Source: Ralstonia pickettii
Lineage (GTDB): Bacteria > Pseudomonadota > Gammaproteobacteria > Burkholderiales > Burkholderiaceae
Length of the DNA stretch: 64,000 nucleotides
Direction: 5' to 3'
NCBI RefSeq assembly: GCF_030582395.1
Contig: NZ_CP104383.1
Coordinates: 248,001 to 312,000, forward strand
The notes under the pieces were generated by a model. It had not been told where the DNA came from. It did no database searches and saw nothing but the letters and a program-made list of their open reading frames with translations. Positions 37,629 to 45,600 of this stretch are shown here, piece after piece. A program made the position numbers and the translations under genes. Numbering within the stretch: the first letter of the stretch is position 1; each line of letters opens with the position of its first letter.

Positions 37629-38099
37629 TCAGTCTCCTTTGGACAAAACAGCGCCTACTACAAATAGTACAACAGTGACGGCGATCAACGTAGCGACATC
37701 GGACACGGCACCCAGCGTCCAAGCGCGACTGCCACTGAAATAGCTGGCAGCACCGATCAGCGCCGCGGCCGACAGCGTATGAGCGAAACGACCGTACTGC
37801 TGGCGCTGATCGCGCGTTGGCGCGAGAAGTGCGCTTCGCACCACGCTCCACAACGACTTGCGCGCCCGGCCCTTGCGGTTCAAGCGAAACGTCGCCGCTT
37901 CGACGTGCACGAGCGGCATTTCGTAGCCATCCTCGGCAGCAACGAGGACGTACGCCTCGCCTGCGGCCTTGGCCGACTCGATCTGCTGCACCAACCGGTT
38001 GGGCAACACGACAACATCGGTGTCAGCCTGGATGGCTGCCCTTCCAGATGTCTCGTCCCCGCTGGTCGAGCGCAGAATGACCTTGATGAGTTTGGACAT
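37629..38099 (-). CDS. 156-aa protein with two C-terminal membrane helices
   Basis: Start MSKLIKVILRS with GAGG upstream. An N-terminal soluble part is followed by a basic segment (RLNRKGRARKSLW) and two membrane helices (AAALIGAASYF, VATLIAVTVVLFVVG). It forms an operon with the 126-aa gene before it and the 31-aa peptide after it. Function unknown. Confidence 0.7.
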   Translation of the reverse strand: MSKLIKVILRSTSGDETSGRAAIQADTDVVVLPNRLVQQIESAKAAGEAYVLVAAEDGYEMPLVHVEAATFRLNRKGRARKSLWSVVRSALLAPTRDQRQQYGRFAHTLSAAALIGAASYFSGSRAWTLGAVSDVATLIAVTVVLFVVGAVLSKGD

Positions 38100-38111
38100 G
38101 GCGGCCTCGCT

Positions 38112-38492
38112 TTAGCCACGGCGGCCGGCAACGAATCGCAGGTTGGCCAGAAGCTGGCTGTAACCTTCCGGCGATGCCAGCGACTCCAGGCAGACGGCGT
38201 TGTTGCGGCCGCCGCCAAGATCGTGACGGCCGGCGCAGGTGCGATAGCGGACCAACACCTTCGGGTCCGCCGGCGCGTGCGAGATTTCGAAGTACAGCGC
38301 GTCGGTGTGCAGCGCGAAGACGTCGACCAGGCGGCGACGCTGGCGACGCGTGCGGATCGAATATTCCCGTTGACGCAGCGCCAGGTCATTGGCGACGCGA
38401 CGCAGAACGCGTGAAGCATCACGTTGCAGGATTGCGCCGGCGGCCGTGTTCGACGGGCAGCGGCTTCGGGTAAAGGATTGAGGAATCTTCAT
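38112..38492 (-). CDS. Uncharacterised basic 126-aa protein
   Basis: An Arg-rich protein (SIRTRRQRRRLVD) with AGGA before the start and a C-terminal LASPEGYSQLLANL. It is the first gene after leader copy D. No family was recognised. A nucleic-acid-binding role is possible from the charge alone. Confidence 0.65.
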   Translation of the reverse strand: MKIPQSFTRSRCPSNTAAGAILQRDASRVLRRVANDLALRQREYSIRTRRQRRRLVDVFALHTDALYFEISHAPADPKVLVRYRTCAGRHDLGGGRNNAVCLESLASPEGYSQLLANLRFVAGRRG

Positions 38493-38531
38493 CGTTGGTG
38501 TCCTATGAAAGAGTGCGGTACACCAACCCCA

Positions 38532-38599
38532 GCGGGACGGTGTCCCGCGATGGGTATGGTCTGGGCATGCCAGACAAAGCTCGATGCGTCGGTGACGCG
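38532..38599 (-). promoter_or_regulatory. Leader with GC hairpin and dispersed element copy D
   Basis: Element copy D (TCGATGCGTC-GGT-GACGCG) is at 38581-38599. A stem GCGGGAC-GGT-GTCCCGC (38532-38548) and a further dyad GTCTGG...CCAGAC (38559-38575) lie between it and the 126-aa gene. There is no -10-like hexamer at the usual distance; the terminator of the upstream gene is directly behind it. Confidence 0.62.
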
Positions 38600-38608
38600 A
38601 TCAAAAGC

Positions 38609-38638
38609 GCTTGCCCAACTGTTGGCAGTTGGGCAAGC
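38609..38638 (-). terminator. Strong hairpin terminator
   Basis: A perfect 13-bp stem (GCTTGCCCAACTG...CAGTTGGGCAAGC) with a four-base loop, followed by GCTTTTG on the minus strand. It follows the 77-aa gene directly. Confidence 0.82.
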
Positions 38639-38673
38639 CCTCTCGGGCTTGCTATGGGATGGAGCGCCGCGGA

Positions 38674-38907
38674 CTAGCGCTGGAGCTGCGGCAGCGGAAC
38701 ACGCGCGGTGACGCGCAACAGCCCCTTGCGTTCGGGCAGAGGTTTCTCCGGGTGTGCGTCATCGAAGAACACCACCACTCGGTGATCCTGATCGACATAC
38801 CCGAAGCGAAAGCCCGGGACGCAGCTGGAACCCGAGAGAGCGTCGCTCGCCTCGCCGGGATTTGGGTACTTCGAGGAAGTGCAGCGGATGAGATTTTGTT
38901 CGCTCAT
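38674..38907 (-). CDS. Uncharacterised 77-aa protein
   Basis: A small soluble protein (MSEQNLIRCTSSKYP...) with a FGYVDQDHRVVVFFDDAHPEKP segment. It is followed by a strong terminator. No family was recognised and the ribosome site is weak. Confidence 0.5.
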   Translation of the reverse strand: MSEQNLIRCTSSKYPNPGEASDALSGSSCVPGFRFGYVDQDHRVVVFFDDAHPEKPLPERKGLLRVTARVPLPQLQR

Positions 38908-38917
38908 GATGGGTCGG

Positions 38918-39154
38918 CTAGACGGGCAGTACTGCCGCCTCGCGTTGCAAGAATTGTTGGCCCGCCTCCCGGATCAACTCCGTCGTGATGCCCTGCATGT
39001 AGCTGGGAATCAGGAACGGAACGATCGAGGGATGCGAACTGAATTCGAAGAAGAAGACGGTGGAACAGCGGCCACGCGTCAGGTGGCTGAAGACTTCCAG
39101 CGTCCGGTGATCCCGACGATAGACAGCCAGATCGTCTGTGGTTGGGGTGGCCAT
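38918..39154 (-). CDS. Uncharacterised 78-aa protein
   Basis: Begins MATPTTDDLAVYRRDHRTLEVF and has a hydrophobic centre (CSTVFFFEF, SIVPFLIPSYM). A TTG start at 39187 would add eleven residues. Neither start has a clear ribosome site. It is downstream of the interrupted glycine-zipper gene. Confidence 0.5.
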   Translation of the reverse strand: MATPTTDDLAVYRRDHRTLEVFSHLTRGRCSTVFFFEFSSHPSIVPFLIPSYMQGITTELIREAGQQFLQREAAVLPV

Positions 39155-39224
39155 TGAGTGGAGGGGGAGCAGCGTTGGCAGCGCCAACAGGGCGGTGACC
39201 GCCTTGCGGCGGCCACCAAGAGGA

Positions 39225-39704
39225 TCAGCGGGTCAGGCGAAAGCCCGCCGCGCTGGAGATCATGTACAGACGCTCCCGAGCCACAAACTGCTGCGTGGCA
39301 TCCTGGGTAACGACCAACGTTCGCCCAGCATCCGTGCGAACGATGACTTCTACGCCCGGGCGCTTGTTCAGCACCTGGGAGACTTGCTGCGTGATCACAC
39401 CGCCCACGGCGCCGGAGACTGCGCCGGCGACATAGCGGCCATTGCCGTTACCGATGGAACGGCCACCGAGGAATGCGCTGATGCCTGCCCCGATGAGACC
39501 GGGCATGCCGCTTGATGCGGACATGTAGCCATCGTCACCAGTGATCGTGACATTGCGAACGCGAACAACAGTGACCTGCTCGGCATCACCGCGGCGCATG
39601 ACTTCCATGCCGCGGTAGACGTCGGGCGAGCTCTATTGAAGAGCGCATCCAGATGCTAGAACGCAGAAGGCGACGAGAGCAGCGGAGAAAAAGGACTTGA
39701 ACAT
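39225..39704 (-). pseudogene. SlyB/Pcp-like glycine-zipper lipoprotein interrupted by an in-frame amber codon
   Basis: The reading frame starts at 39704 with a GAGG site and a complete lipoprotein signal (MFKSFFSAALVAFCVLASGCALQ, shown by its lipobox ASGC). It then meets TAG at 39633-39635 and continues in the same frame as SSPDVYRGMEVMRRGDAEQ and a glycine-zipper domain (GLIGAGISAFLGG) to 39225. A single CAG-to-TAG change after the CAA codon would explain it. Either the gene is dead, or a suppressor tRNA or internal start at 39608 is used. Confidence 0.75.
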
Positions 39705-39715
39705 GATGGGCCTCG

Positions 39716-39756
39716 AAAAAAACGGGCCCATCACACCTACGGGCGTGAGGGCCCGT
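39716..39756 (-). terminator. Terminator/attenuator directly upstream of the lipoprotein ribosome site
   Basis: A long stem (ACGGGCCC...GGGCCCGT with an inner TCAC...GTGA) is followed by seven T residues on the minus strand. Its T-tract runs into the ribosome site of the lipoprotein gene. This position suggests attenuation rather than simple termination. Confidence 0.75.
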
Positions 39757-39796
39757 AAGGGGGGGAGAAGAGATACCAGCCAAAGACTGGTGTGAA

Positions 39797-39815
39797 TCGA
39801 TGCGCCTAAGACGCG
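39797..39815 (-). promoter_or_regulatory. Dispersed leader element, copy E (variant)
   Basis: Reads TCGATGCGCC-TAA-GACGCG, with one arm base changed. On the minus strand a -10-like TACGAT ends 12 nt before the element. The lipoprotein gene starts about 90 nt downstream. Confidence 0.55.
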
Positions 39816-39985
39816 GAAAGCAAGGGCATCGTAGCAGCTTGCTTTGGCGCCGGAAAGGGGCCGTCGACACGCATTTTGAAAAACTCGCAGCATCCCCGAA
39901 AAGGCACCGGCCGGCTACCCCCTTTCGGGTCCGACTGTTGCCTTCACAGCGGCAACGATCAGATCAGGCGTCCGAGGCTTTCCCT

Positions 39986-40282
39986 CTATCGCTCTTGATT
40001 CGGGTCCTGTCGAAGCCCTTTCAACGGCTCCATGCCGAAGGCATGGAGAAGCGATCCGTCCACGGCCAAAGCGAGTGGAGTGAGTCCGTACAGCACTGCG
40101 ACACACGCGATGGCTGCGCACGCGGTCTCGACGTACCTGCCATCATCCAGCAGCGGCAGGATGGTCCGCATCCCGATAATCGCGAAGCCACCAGCCCCGC
40201 ATATCGCGGCGCCGAGTGCGATCAGCTTGCAGAACAAGCGCACGAACCACTCGCCGAGCTGCATTTCAACGTGCTCACGCAT
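39986..40282 (-). CDS. 98-aa protein with two membrane helices
   Basis: MREHVEMQLGEWFVRLF is followed by two hydrophobic helices (LIALGAAICGAGGFAIIG, VETACAAIACVAVLYGL) and a short basic tail. It is one of a run of small membrane proteins between 37.5 and 42.4 kb. No family was recognised. Confidence 0.6.
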   Translation of the reverse strand: MREHVEMQLGEWFVRLFCKLIALGAAICGAGGFAIIGMRTILPLLDDGRYVETACAAIACVAVLYGLTPLALAVDGSLLHAFGMEPLKGLRQDPNQER

Positions 40283-40297
40283 TATCCGTTCTTCCGA

Positions 40298-40462
40298 TCA
40301 ACCTTCCGCCTTACCGTCTGCCACCATCCAGGCCATGGCAACCAGCAAAGCGATCAGCGTTGAAACCCACCAGTACGAACTAAACGAATAGCGATCAACC
40401 TGCATCCACAAAAGACTACCAACCGCATCAACTAACCCCGGCAGCGCATATTTTGCATTCAT
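40298..40462 (-). CDS. 54-aa small membrane protein
   Basis: An ORF starting MNAKYALPGLVDAVG at 40462 with AGGA eight bases upstream. A membrane helix (VSTLIALLVAMAWMVA) makes up the C-terminal half. Its stop lies 16 nt before the start of the 98-aa gene, so the two are probably co-translated. Confidence 0.55.
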   Translation of the reverse strand: MNAKYALPGLVDAVGSLLWMQVDRYSFSSYWWVSTLIALLVAMAWMVADGKAEG

Positions 40463-40472
40463 CGTCGTTGTC

Positions 40473-40706
40473 CTATTTCGTCAGCCCGCGCGGTGCCGGC
40501 GTCTTTCCTTCGCACTTATCACTGGTCCTGTAGGCCGCCACCTTGCGAATGTGCTTGCTCCCGCTGGGGCGATGCCCGGTCTGGTGAGGCAACGGCTCTG
40601 TCGGGAAAGGAAGCACTTCGCGGCAATGCTTGCAGCTATAGCCGTTGCCGTGTTCACACAGCGGCGAGAGTGGTTCGTCCCAGTGTGGCGGCCGGCGACT
40701 CGGCAT
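40473..40706 (-). CDS. 77-aa protein with a Cys/His zinc-like motif
   Basis: MPSRRPPHWDEPLSPLCEHGNGYSCKHC contains C-x2-G-x4-C-x2-C, which could bind zinc; the rest is basic and Pro-rich. A short copy of the TTTCTTTCTACC leader repeat lies just upstream. No family was recognised. Confidence 0.5.
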   Translation of the reverse strand: MPSRRPPHWDEPLSPLCEHGNGYSCKHCREVLPFPTEPLPHQTGHRPSGSKHIRKVAAYRTSDKCEGKTPAPRGLTK

Positions 40707-40714
40707 GTTTCTTT

Positions 40715-41140
40715 CTACCGCCCAATGAGAAGGTCACGCAGATGCTGTTCCTGCTCTTGCCGGTCGAGCACGGACTGCGGAAAGTTCTCTTTCAGCCCCA
40801 GCCAGATCCGGCCAAGGTCGTCTGCGTAGGAATGGAGTCCTTCGGAACGAACCTGTTCAATGAACATCATCAGGTCCATCATCGACTTTCCAACCTTGGG
40901 GCCCTGCGCGACCAGCACCTTGCCTGCCTTCATCGCCTGCACCGCAGACGCCCAGTCCGCACACCCTGCCCGGCGCGCAAATGCATCGCACGGATGCACG
41001 ATCTTGGCGCCTGGCCCGAACATCGCTTCAACCAAGTCGGTCGGCTTCGACAAATCCACTTTGAACGGTGCTGCGACAGGCTGGCTGGCCAGGTGCCCCA
41101 GCAGGTGCTGCGGATCGGTACTGTTGTTCGCAATTGACAT
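40715..41140 (-). CDS. Uncharacterised 141-aa protein
   Basis: Start MSIANNSTDPQHLLG at 41140 with AAGGAAA upstream. The helical soluble protein has a FGPGAKIVHPCDAFARRAG segment and a charged C-terminus. The leader is one copy of the 25-bp repeat at 41147-41171. No family was recognised. Confidence 0.6.
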   Translation of the reverse strand: MSIANNSTDPQHLLGHLASQPVAAPFKVDLSKPTDLVEAMFGPGAKIVHPCDAFARRAGCADWASAVQAMKAGKVLVAQGPKVGKSMMDLMMFIEQVRSEGLHSYADDLGRIWLGLKENFPQSVLDRQEQEQHLRDLLIGR

Positions 41141-41146
41141 GGTCTG

Positions 41147-41171
41147 TTTCCTTCTACCGGCGCAGCCGGCG
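41147..41171 (-). repeat. 25-bp leader repeat, copy 1
   Basis: The sequence TTTCCTTCTACC followed by GCG-AGCCG-CG is shared with 41369-41393 at 22 of 25 positions. On the minus strand it contains the ribosome site (GGTAGAAGGAAA) of the next gene. Confidence 0.6.
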
Positions 41172-41177
41172 TTTTTC

Positions 41178-41342
41178 CTATCCCGGTATGACGAACGATG
41201 CGACTGCCGCCGCAATGCACAGGGCGATCACGCCGAATGAAACCGATCGATTGAATGGTGCAATCACCCCCAGGCTGAAAGCCGACATGAAGAGCACTCC
41301 GATGAGTGCCAATCCGATTTGGCCAAGTAGTGTTGTTGGCAT
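41178..41342 (-). CDS. 54-aa protein with two membrane helices
   Basis: MPTTLLGQIGLALIGVLFMSAFSLG is followed by a second helix (FGVIALCIAAAVASFVI). A GTG start at 41366 would add eight residues. The 25-bp leader repeat lies directly upstream. No family was recognised. Confidence 0.55.
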   Translation of the reverse strand: MPTTLLGQIGLALIGVLFMSAFSLGVIAPFNRSVSFGVIALCIAAAVASFVIPG

Positions 41343-41368
41343 AGCCTGCGCCCTTGTTTTATTCACCC

Positions 41369-41393
41369 TTTCCTTCTACCTGCGTAGCCGACG
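41369..41393 (-). repeat. 25-bp leader repeat, copy 2
   Basis: Second copy of the TTTCCTTCTACC-type repeat found at 41147-41171, again covering the ribosome-binding region of the next minus-strand gene. Confidence 0.6.
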
Positions 41394-41459
41394 CGCGAAG
41401 CGCACACACGCCGAAAGAAGTTCCTAGCCGGTCTACGTAGTCGCAAACTGTTGGCAGTG

Positions 41460-41843
41460 TTAGTTTGATTCGCCTTTCACAAGGCGCAGAAGGCGCGCTC
41501 GCTCGGTTTCGCGCGGCCCAATAGCAGCGGGCACGCCATATCCAACCGGCGCGGCCTTGGCCCACATGCCCATCAGCCGCTCCCGATCAGCGAGCATGAT
41601 CGCCCCACGCTCTTTCACCGCATCACGAACGGCTGCGCGGTACACGGGTGAGCCCGCCGTATAGCCGTCCGCCAGGATGCGGTACGTCACGGCATCAACT
41701 TCGCGGCGTTGCTCTGCGGGATTCGAGATGACGCCAAATAGCACCAGCACCGCATTCAGTGCGATCGCCACGGCGGCGCATTGCACCATGAGGGCGAGAA
41801 TCCGCCACCTGAGTGGCTTTTTGGGCTTGGGTTCGGGGTTCAT
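41460..41843 (-). CDS. 127-aa single-pass membrane protein
   Basis: MNPEPKPKKPLRW, one membrane helix (ILALMVQCAAVAIALNAVLVL) and a soluble C-terminal domain of about 90 residues with GSPVYRAAVRDAVKERG. The inside-positive N-terminus places the C-terminus in the periplasm. No family was recognised. Confidence 0.62.
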   Translation of the reverse strand: MNPEPKPKKPLRWRILALMVQCAAVAIALNAVLVLFGVISNPAEQRREVDAVTYRILADGYTAGSPVYRAAVRDAVKERGAIMLADRERLMGMWAKAAPVGYGVPAAIGPRETERARLLRLVKGESN

Positions 41844-41981
41844 TGTGTGCACCAGACATTCCGAATGGTCGTTCGTACGCTCTCACAACGCAGACGCGCG
41901 ACTTCGCACGGCAAAGGCCGTGGGCGCACTGGTGGCACGCCCACGACCTCAACTCGACACGGCGCCGCCATCACCGGGAGC

Positions 41982-42368
41982 TTAAGCACGGCGAGGCTCA
42001 TCTGCTCGCTTGCGAGGACCGCGCCAGACCTGGAAGACACCCACCGCCCCCAAGCCTGTGGCCACGACAAGAGCCGCAAACATCGACCGCTGCAGCACGC
42101 GAATGGTGCTCTCGGCACCGGCGATCGCTCGATAGACCTCCTCCGCGATCGGGCCCGGCGTGCTGGCAAGCAGCGTATTGAAGAGCACCAGCTCCAGTTC
42201 GTGCGTGGCCGAAACCAGTTGATCCGCCAACACGAGCGCAACGCTTGGAGCTGACATCAGGGCCGTCAGTAACAGTCGGCCCAATCCCCGCTTCGCGCGC
42301 TGACGCAGAAAAGGCGCCCCGGCACCACGCCAATGCTCCGTCCCGATGTTATGTCTCCCCGCGTTCAT
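41982..42368 (-). CDS. 128-aa protein with two membrane helices
   Basis: A basic N-terminus, then a helix (LLLTALMSAPSVALVLADQ), an amphipathic segment and a second helix (MFAALVVATGLGAVGVF). It starts 9 nt after the SPFH gene and is probably in the same operon, so it may be a membrane partner of that protein. Confidence 0.62.
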   Translation of the reverse strand: MNAGRHNIGTEHWRGAGAPFLRQRAKRGLGRLLLTALMSAPSVALVLADQLVSATHELELVLFNTLLASTPGPIAEEVYRAIAGAESTIRVLQRSMFAALVVATGLGAVGVFQVWRGPRKRADEPRRA

Positions 42369-42377
42369 CGCGCTGGC

Positions 42378-44453
42378 TTAGGGGGCCGGGAGGGCTTCGG
42401 GCTTGACCGCTGACTCGCCATTCAAGGGCAGACCACTTCCCTTGTGCATGCCATCGCGAATCAGATTGGCCAGCAGCACTTCCACGAGAGTACCGCCACC
42501 ACTACCGCTGCCGCCGGTTGCAACGACATCCGGCACCAGCTTCATCCCGGAGCCGGCAAGCGCCTCCGCGACCTGGACGACGGCGTAGTTGCCGCTCTCC
42601 ATCGAGTCGATCTTCTGCTTGATGACGCTGGCCTCCGCGGTACCGATGGCCTCGACCTTCGCGGCCTCCGCTTCACCCACCAGCCTGACCACCTTGGCGT
42701 CCGCTTCCGCGTTGATCGTCTTAGCTTGCGCTTCACCCTCGGCCTGCTTCACCGCCGCCCGAGCGTTGAACTCCGAGATGGACACCTGACGCTCTGCGTC
42801 GACCACCTTCGCCTGGGTATTGGCCAGGGCCGTCGCTTGCTCCAGCTCCTGACGGACGGCTTGGGCTTGCTTCTGGGTTTCGAACGTGACTCTCTCCTGC
42901 TCGGCCTGCTTCCGGTCGGTCAGGGTCTGCATCAGCTGCTCGGGTGGCACGATGTCGCCGATCAGCGTGTCAACCGCGCCGACGTTGTACTCAGCCAGCG
43001 CGTCACCGATGGCCTTTCGGGCGTCGTCCTGACGCTTCGACCGCTCACGCAGGAAGTCGATGATGTCGGAGGCCTGGGCGCTGTTACGGAAGTAGTTGCC
43101 AATGGTCGGTTCAAGGACCTGCGTCACCAGCGCGGACATATCACCGAATCGGGCAATGACCTTCGGAGCATCGTTGCGCGGAATGTGGATGATCTGGCTG
43201 ACATCGAGGTTGAACTTGAAGCCATCTGCCGAGCGTACCGTGATGGTCGACAGATTGGCGTCGAGCTTGTGGGCCTCCGATTTCCCTGCCGCCCAGTTCA
43301 GCACGACGTTTGCGGTCGGCACATTGCGGATCTTGTGGGTGTAGGGATTGATCGGATACTTGCCCGGATCGAGCGGCTCGGCCCATACTCCCTTCTCACC
43401 ACGCGAGACGAGGTTGGCATGCTTGAAGGAATCGCCGGAAACGTCCCGTCCCTCGTTGCCGACATAGGCGATCACCACGCCGACGTGGGCAATCGGTACC
43501 TCGGTCATATCGACGACGTCAACGGTGGCGAAGCGCGGGTTGATGAAGTAGCGGCCGGCGAGGAGCACCTGTTCCTGCAAACCCTTGCAGCCCCCGTTCT
43601 GGATGAACGCCTGCGGATTCTGGAACATGTTGTGGTCAGGCACTTCCGGGCCAGCGATTTCGCCCCGCCCCAAGGGCTTGCCTTCGCGCGTAGTCACGAT
43701 GCCGACTTTGTTGTCGGGAATGTCCACCACTTCGGCCACATTGACATCGAAGAGTACCGGGTTGATGCGATAGGAACCCGGGGCGATGATGCCACTCTGC
43801 GGCCCACGCTCACCACCGTTTTCCAGGAACGAAGCGCCATCCTGGTAGGAGTCACACACTACCTGCTTGGCGATTACGCGGCCCGCCGGCAACGGTGAGC
43901 CGTCACGGGCTTCCACGACGCCGATCTGGCTGGGCGGGATCGTGATGGTATCCGCGAGCGTGACCTTGAACAGCAGGGGATTGACCCGATACGTGCCCGG
44001 CGGAATTACATCGATCTGCGGGCCACGTTGGCCATCTCCCTCGAGGAACTGCCGCGCGTCCTGAAACATGTCGCAGTTGATGCGTTTCGCAAGAATGCGG
44101 CCGCTCGGCAGAGGATGGCCGTCACAGGCTTCGACGACCCCAACCTTCCCCACCGGGATCGTCACGAACTTCTTCAGCTCAACTGCGTACTGCCACGGCC
44201 AGAGCGCCCAATGGAGGCCCGGGGCGAGCGTGTCCGCCTGGTAACCAGCTTCGCCGGTCAGCGCCAAGATGCGCCCGTCGGGGAGACTGCGGTTTGAGCC
44301 GAAGAGAACGAATTTCTTCGTCACGACGCCAATGCTGTCATCGGGGACGATGATGACGCCAAACAGCCAGAGCACTTGGCGGTAGGCTGCTGCGATACTG
44401 ATCACTGCGATTGCACCCACAATCTGCCAAATATGACCGAGGAGGTAATCCAT
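42378..44453 (-). CDS. SPFH/band-7 protein with vault-like tandem N-terminal repeats
   Basis: A 691-aa membrane-anchored protein. One N-terminal helix is followed by a partial and three full tandem repeats of about 70 residues (pattern IP-x4-GVVEARDG-x-PLP-GR...GPQ...PG-YRINP). An SPFH/band-7 domain follows (GFKFNLDVSQIIHIPRND...). A long Ala/Glu/Gln coiled coil (EQERVTFETQKQAQAV...) and a Gly-rich end complete it. This repeat + SPFH + coiled-coil order recalls the major vault protein, although bacterial SPFH proteins are more often simple flotillin-like. It should oligomerise into membrane rings or cages. Confidence 0.78.
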   Translation of the reverse strand: MDYLLGHIWQIVGAIAVISIAAAYRQVLWLFGVIIVPDDSIGVVTKKFVLFGSNRSLPDGRILALTGEAGYQADTLAPGLHWALWPWQYAVELKKFVTIPVGKVGVVEACDGHPLPSGRILAKRINCDMFQDARQFLEGDGQRGPQIDVIPPGTYRVNPLLFKVTLADTITIPPSQIGVVEARDGSPLPAGRVIAKQVVCDSYQDGASFLENGGERGPQSGIIAPGSYRINPVLFDVNVAEVVDIPDNKVGIVTTREGKPLGRGEIAGPEVPDHNMFQNPQAFIQNGGCKGLQEQVLLAGRYFINPRFATVDVVDMTEVPIAHVGVVIAYVGNEGRDVSGDSFKHANLVSRGEKGVWAEPLDPGKYPINPYTHKIRNVPTANVVLNWAAGKSEAHKLDANLSTITVRSADGFKFNLDVSQIIHIPRNDAPKVIARFGDMSALVTQVLEPTIGNYFRNSAQASDIIDFLRERSKRQDDARKAIGDALAEYNVGAVDTLIGDIVPPEQLMQTLTDRKQAEQERVTFETQKQAQAVRQELEQATALANTQAKVVDAERQVSISEFNARAAVKQAEGEAQAKTINAEADAKVVRLVGEAEAAKVEAIGTAEASVIKQKIDSMESGNYAVVQVAEALAGSGMKLVPDVVATGGSGSGGGTLVEVLLANLIRDGMHKGSGLPLNGESAVKPEALPAP

Positions 44454-44486
44454 AGAGAAATCCAGGTTCTTGTGTGTTCTGCACTG

Positions 44487-44504
44487 CCAGGAACATGTTC
44501 CTGG
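44487..44504. promoter_or_regulatory. Perfect 18-bp palindrome upstream of the SPFH gene
   Basis: CCAGGAACATGTTCCTGG reads the same on both strands and lies 33 nt before the SPFH start codon. It could be an operator for a dimeric repressor or form a leader hairpin. Confidence 0.55.
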
Positions 44505-44704
44505 TCAGGAGTTGCAAACCCTTTGGGGGCAACGGCGTTGTGCGCGCAAACCTTGGCACCGCCGCAACACGATTATGTCTGTCGCGCAGAACAGAATGAT
44601 CGACAAGAGCCCTGTTTTTTCTGCCGCCTTTCTTCGGATTCAATGGCTGGCATCGGGTATGGGCTTGGCCGGCCCACTATCCGAACACTGGCACTGCGAG
44701 CACT

Positions 44705-44851
44705 TCACCGAGGACGCGTCCGGCAGTAGCTGCTCCCCCCAGGCGGCAGGAAGAAGCTCGGTGCGTTCTCGCTCTTCGCCTCTTCGATCATCTCGCGTCC
44801 CCGCTTGCTCAAGATTTCGAACGTGTCAGGAGTAGCGCCCGAGACTGTCAT
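44705..44851 (-). CDS. 48-aa ORF overlapping the end of the upstream gene
   Basis: MTVSGATPDTFEILSKRGREM... is coherent, charged and helical, but has no ribosome site. It begins inside the last codons of the gene at 44826 in another frame. It is either a separate small gene or the true C-terminus of that gene after a frameshift. Confidence 0.35.
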   Translation of the reverse strand: MTVSGATPDTFEILSKRGREMIEEAKSENAPSFFLPPGGSSYCRTRPR

Positions 44852-45356
44852 CTGTCGAGATAGCCAGCGCTTCGAGCCCCATGGCAGCTGCAGCAGCATC
44901 CGAGGCTCTCTGATCCGGAGCGTCATCGCCCCAGTTCCCGGACGTCCCAGCGCCCGAGAATTGTCCATGTGAATCAGTCGGCATGCCATGATGATACGAG
45001 TTGAGCGCACTGAGTAGCAGCGTTCTCAGGCTGGTCGGAACATCTGTCGCCATGTACAGCCAGAGATCAAAATCATCGCTGTCGCTGGACAGCTTGTCGC
45101 TTCCGACGAACTGCTGTCTGGAAGGCATTGAACTGGTCTGCTGACGACGAGAATTCAATGCTGTCCTCTCGCGAGCAACATCGGCAATCTTCCTGATCTG
45201 TGCCTCTGCCTGGGCGGGCAACGGCACCTTCTTGGCTTTCACCTGCCCAAGCAGGGCGAGCAGATCCGCGCTCTGCTCGGCGGAAGCCGTGGACTGGGCA
45301 ATGTGCGCATCCAGCTCCGCGTTGGTGCGCTCTATCTCGGCGTCAATGCGAGGCAA
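44826..45356 (-). CDS. Uncharacterised 176-aa helical protein with no ATG start
   Basis: The coherent frame begins at TTG (LPRIDAEIERTNAELDAHIAQ, start shown in part) and has a coiled-coil N-terminus, a Ser/Arg/Gln-rich middle and a low-complexity end. Leader element F and its hairpin lie directly upstream. No ATG or clear ribosome site is in frame, so the N-terminus may have been lost or a rare start is used. It is likely in the SPFH operon. Confidence 0.5.
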   Translation of the reverse strand: MPRIDAEIERTNAELDAHIAQSTASAEQSADLLALLGQVKAKKVPLPAQAEAQIRKIADVARERTALNSRRQQTSSMPSRQQFVGSDKLSSDSDDFDLWLYMATDVPTSLRTLLLSALNSYHHGMPTDSHGQFSGAGTSGNWGDDAPDQRASDAAAAAMGLEALAISTDDSLGRYS

Positions 45357-45366
45357 CCCATGCCCG

Positions 45367-45472
45367 CACCGGGAATGAGTTCCCGGTGGGATGAAAGCCA
45401 AGATGCCCCGAAGAACGTGGCAAGGCCTGTTGGTAGCACCGTGTGGCGCGGAATCGATGCGCGAGAAGCGCG
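45367..45472 (-). promoter_or_regulatory. Leader with GC hairpin and dispersed element copy F (variant)
   Basis: Copy F reads TCGATGCGCG-AGA-AGCGCG (45454-45472). A -10-like TATCCT ends 12 nt before it on the minus strand. The hairpin CACCGGGAA-TGAG-TTCCCGGTG (45367-45388), flanked by GGGATG, is close to the TTG start of the next gene. Confidence 0.62.
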
Positions 45473-45600
45473 AGATAAGAAGGCAGGATATTCGATGCAA
45501 AGGAACACGCACCAGAGGCACGTTCTGCGCACTCCTAGGCAACCTCGCGCAGCGGCTGCAGCACAACATCCCGGTCGACTCTCAATGCCGCTCAGAAAGA

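Noticed and set aside
42444..43898. A 484-codon plus-strand frame antisense to the SPFH gene
   Set aside because: Its sequence is rich in His/Arg/Asp as expected of a reverse-frame shadow, and the SPFH repeats on the other strand are clearly real.
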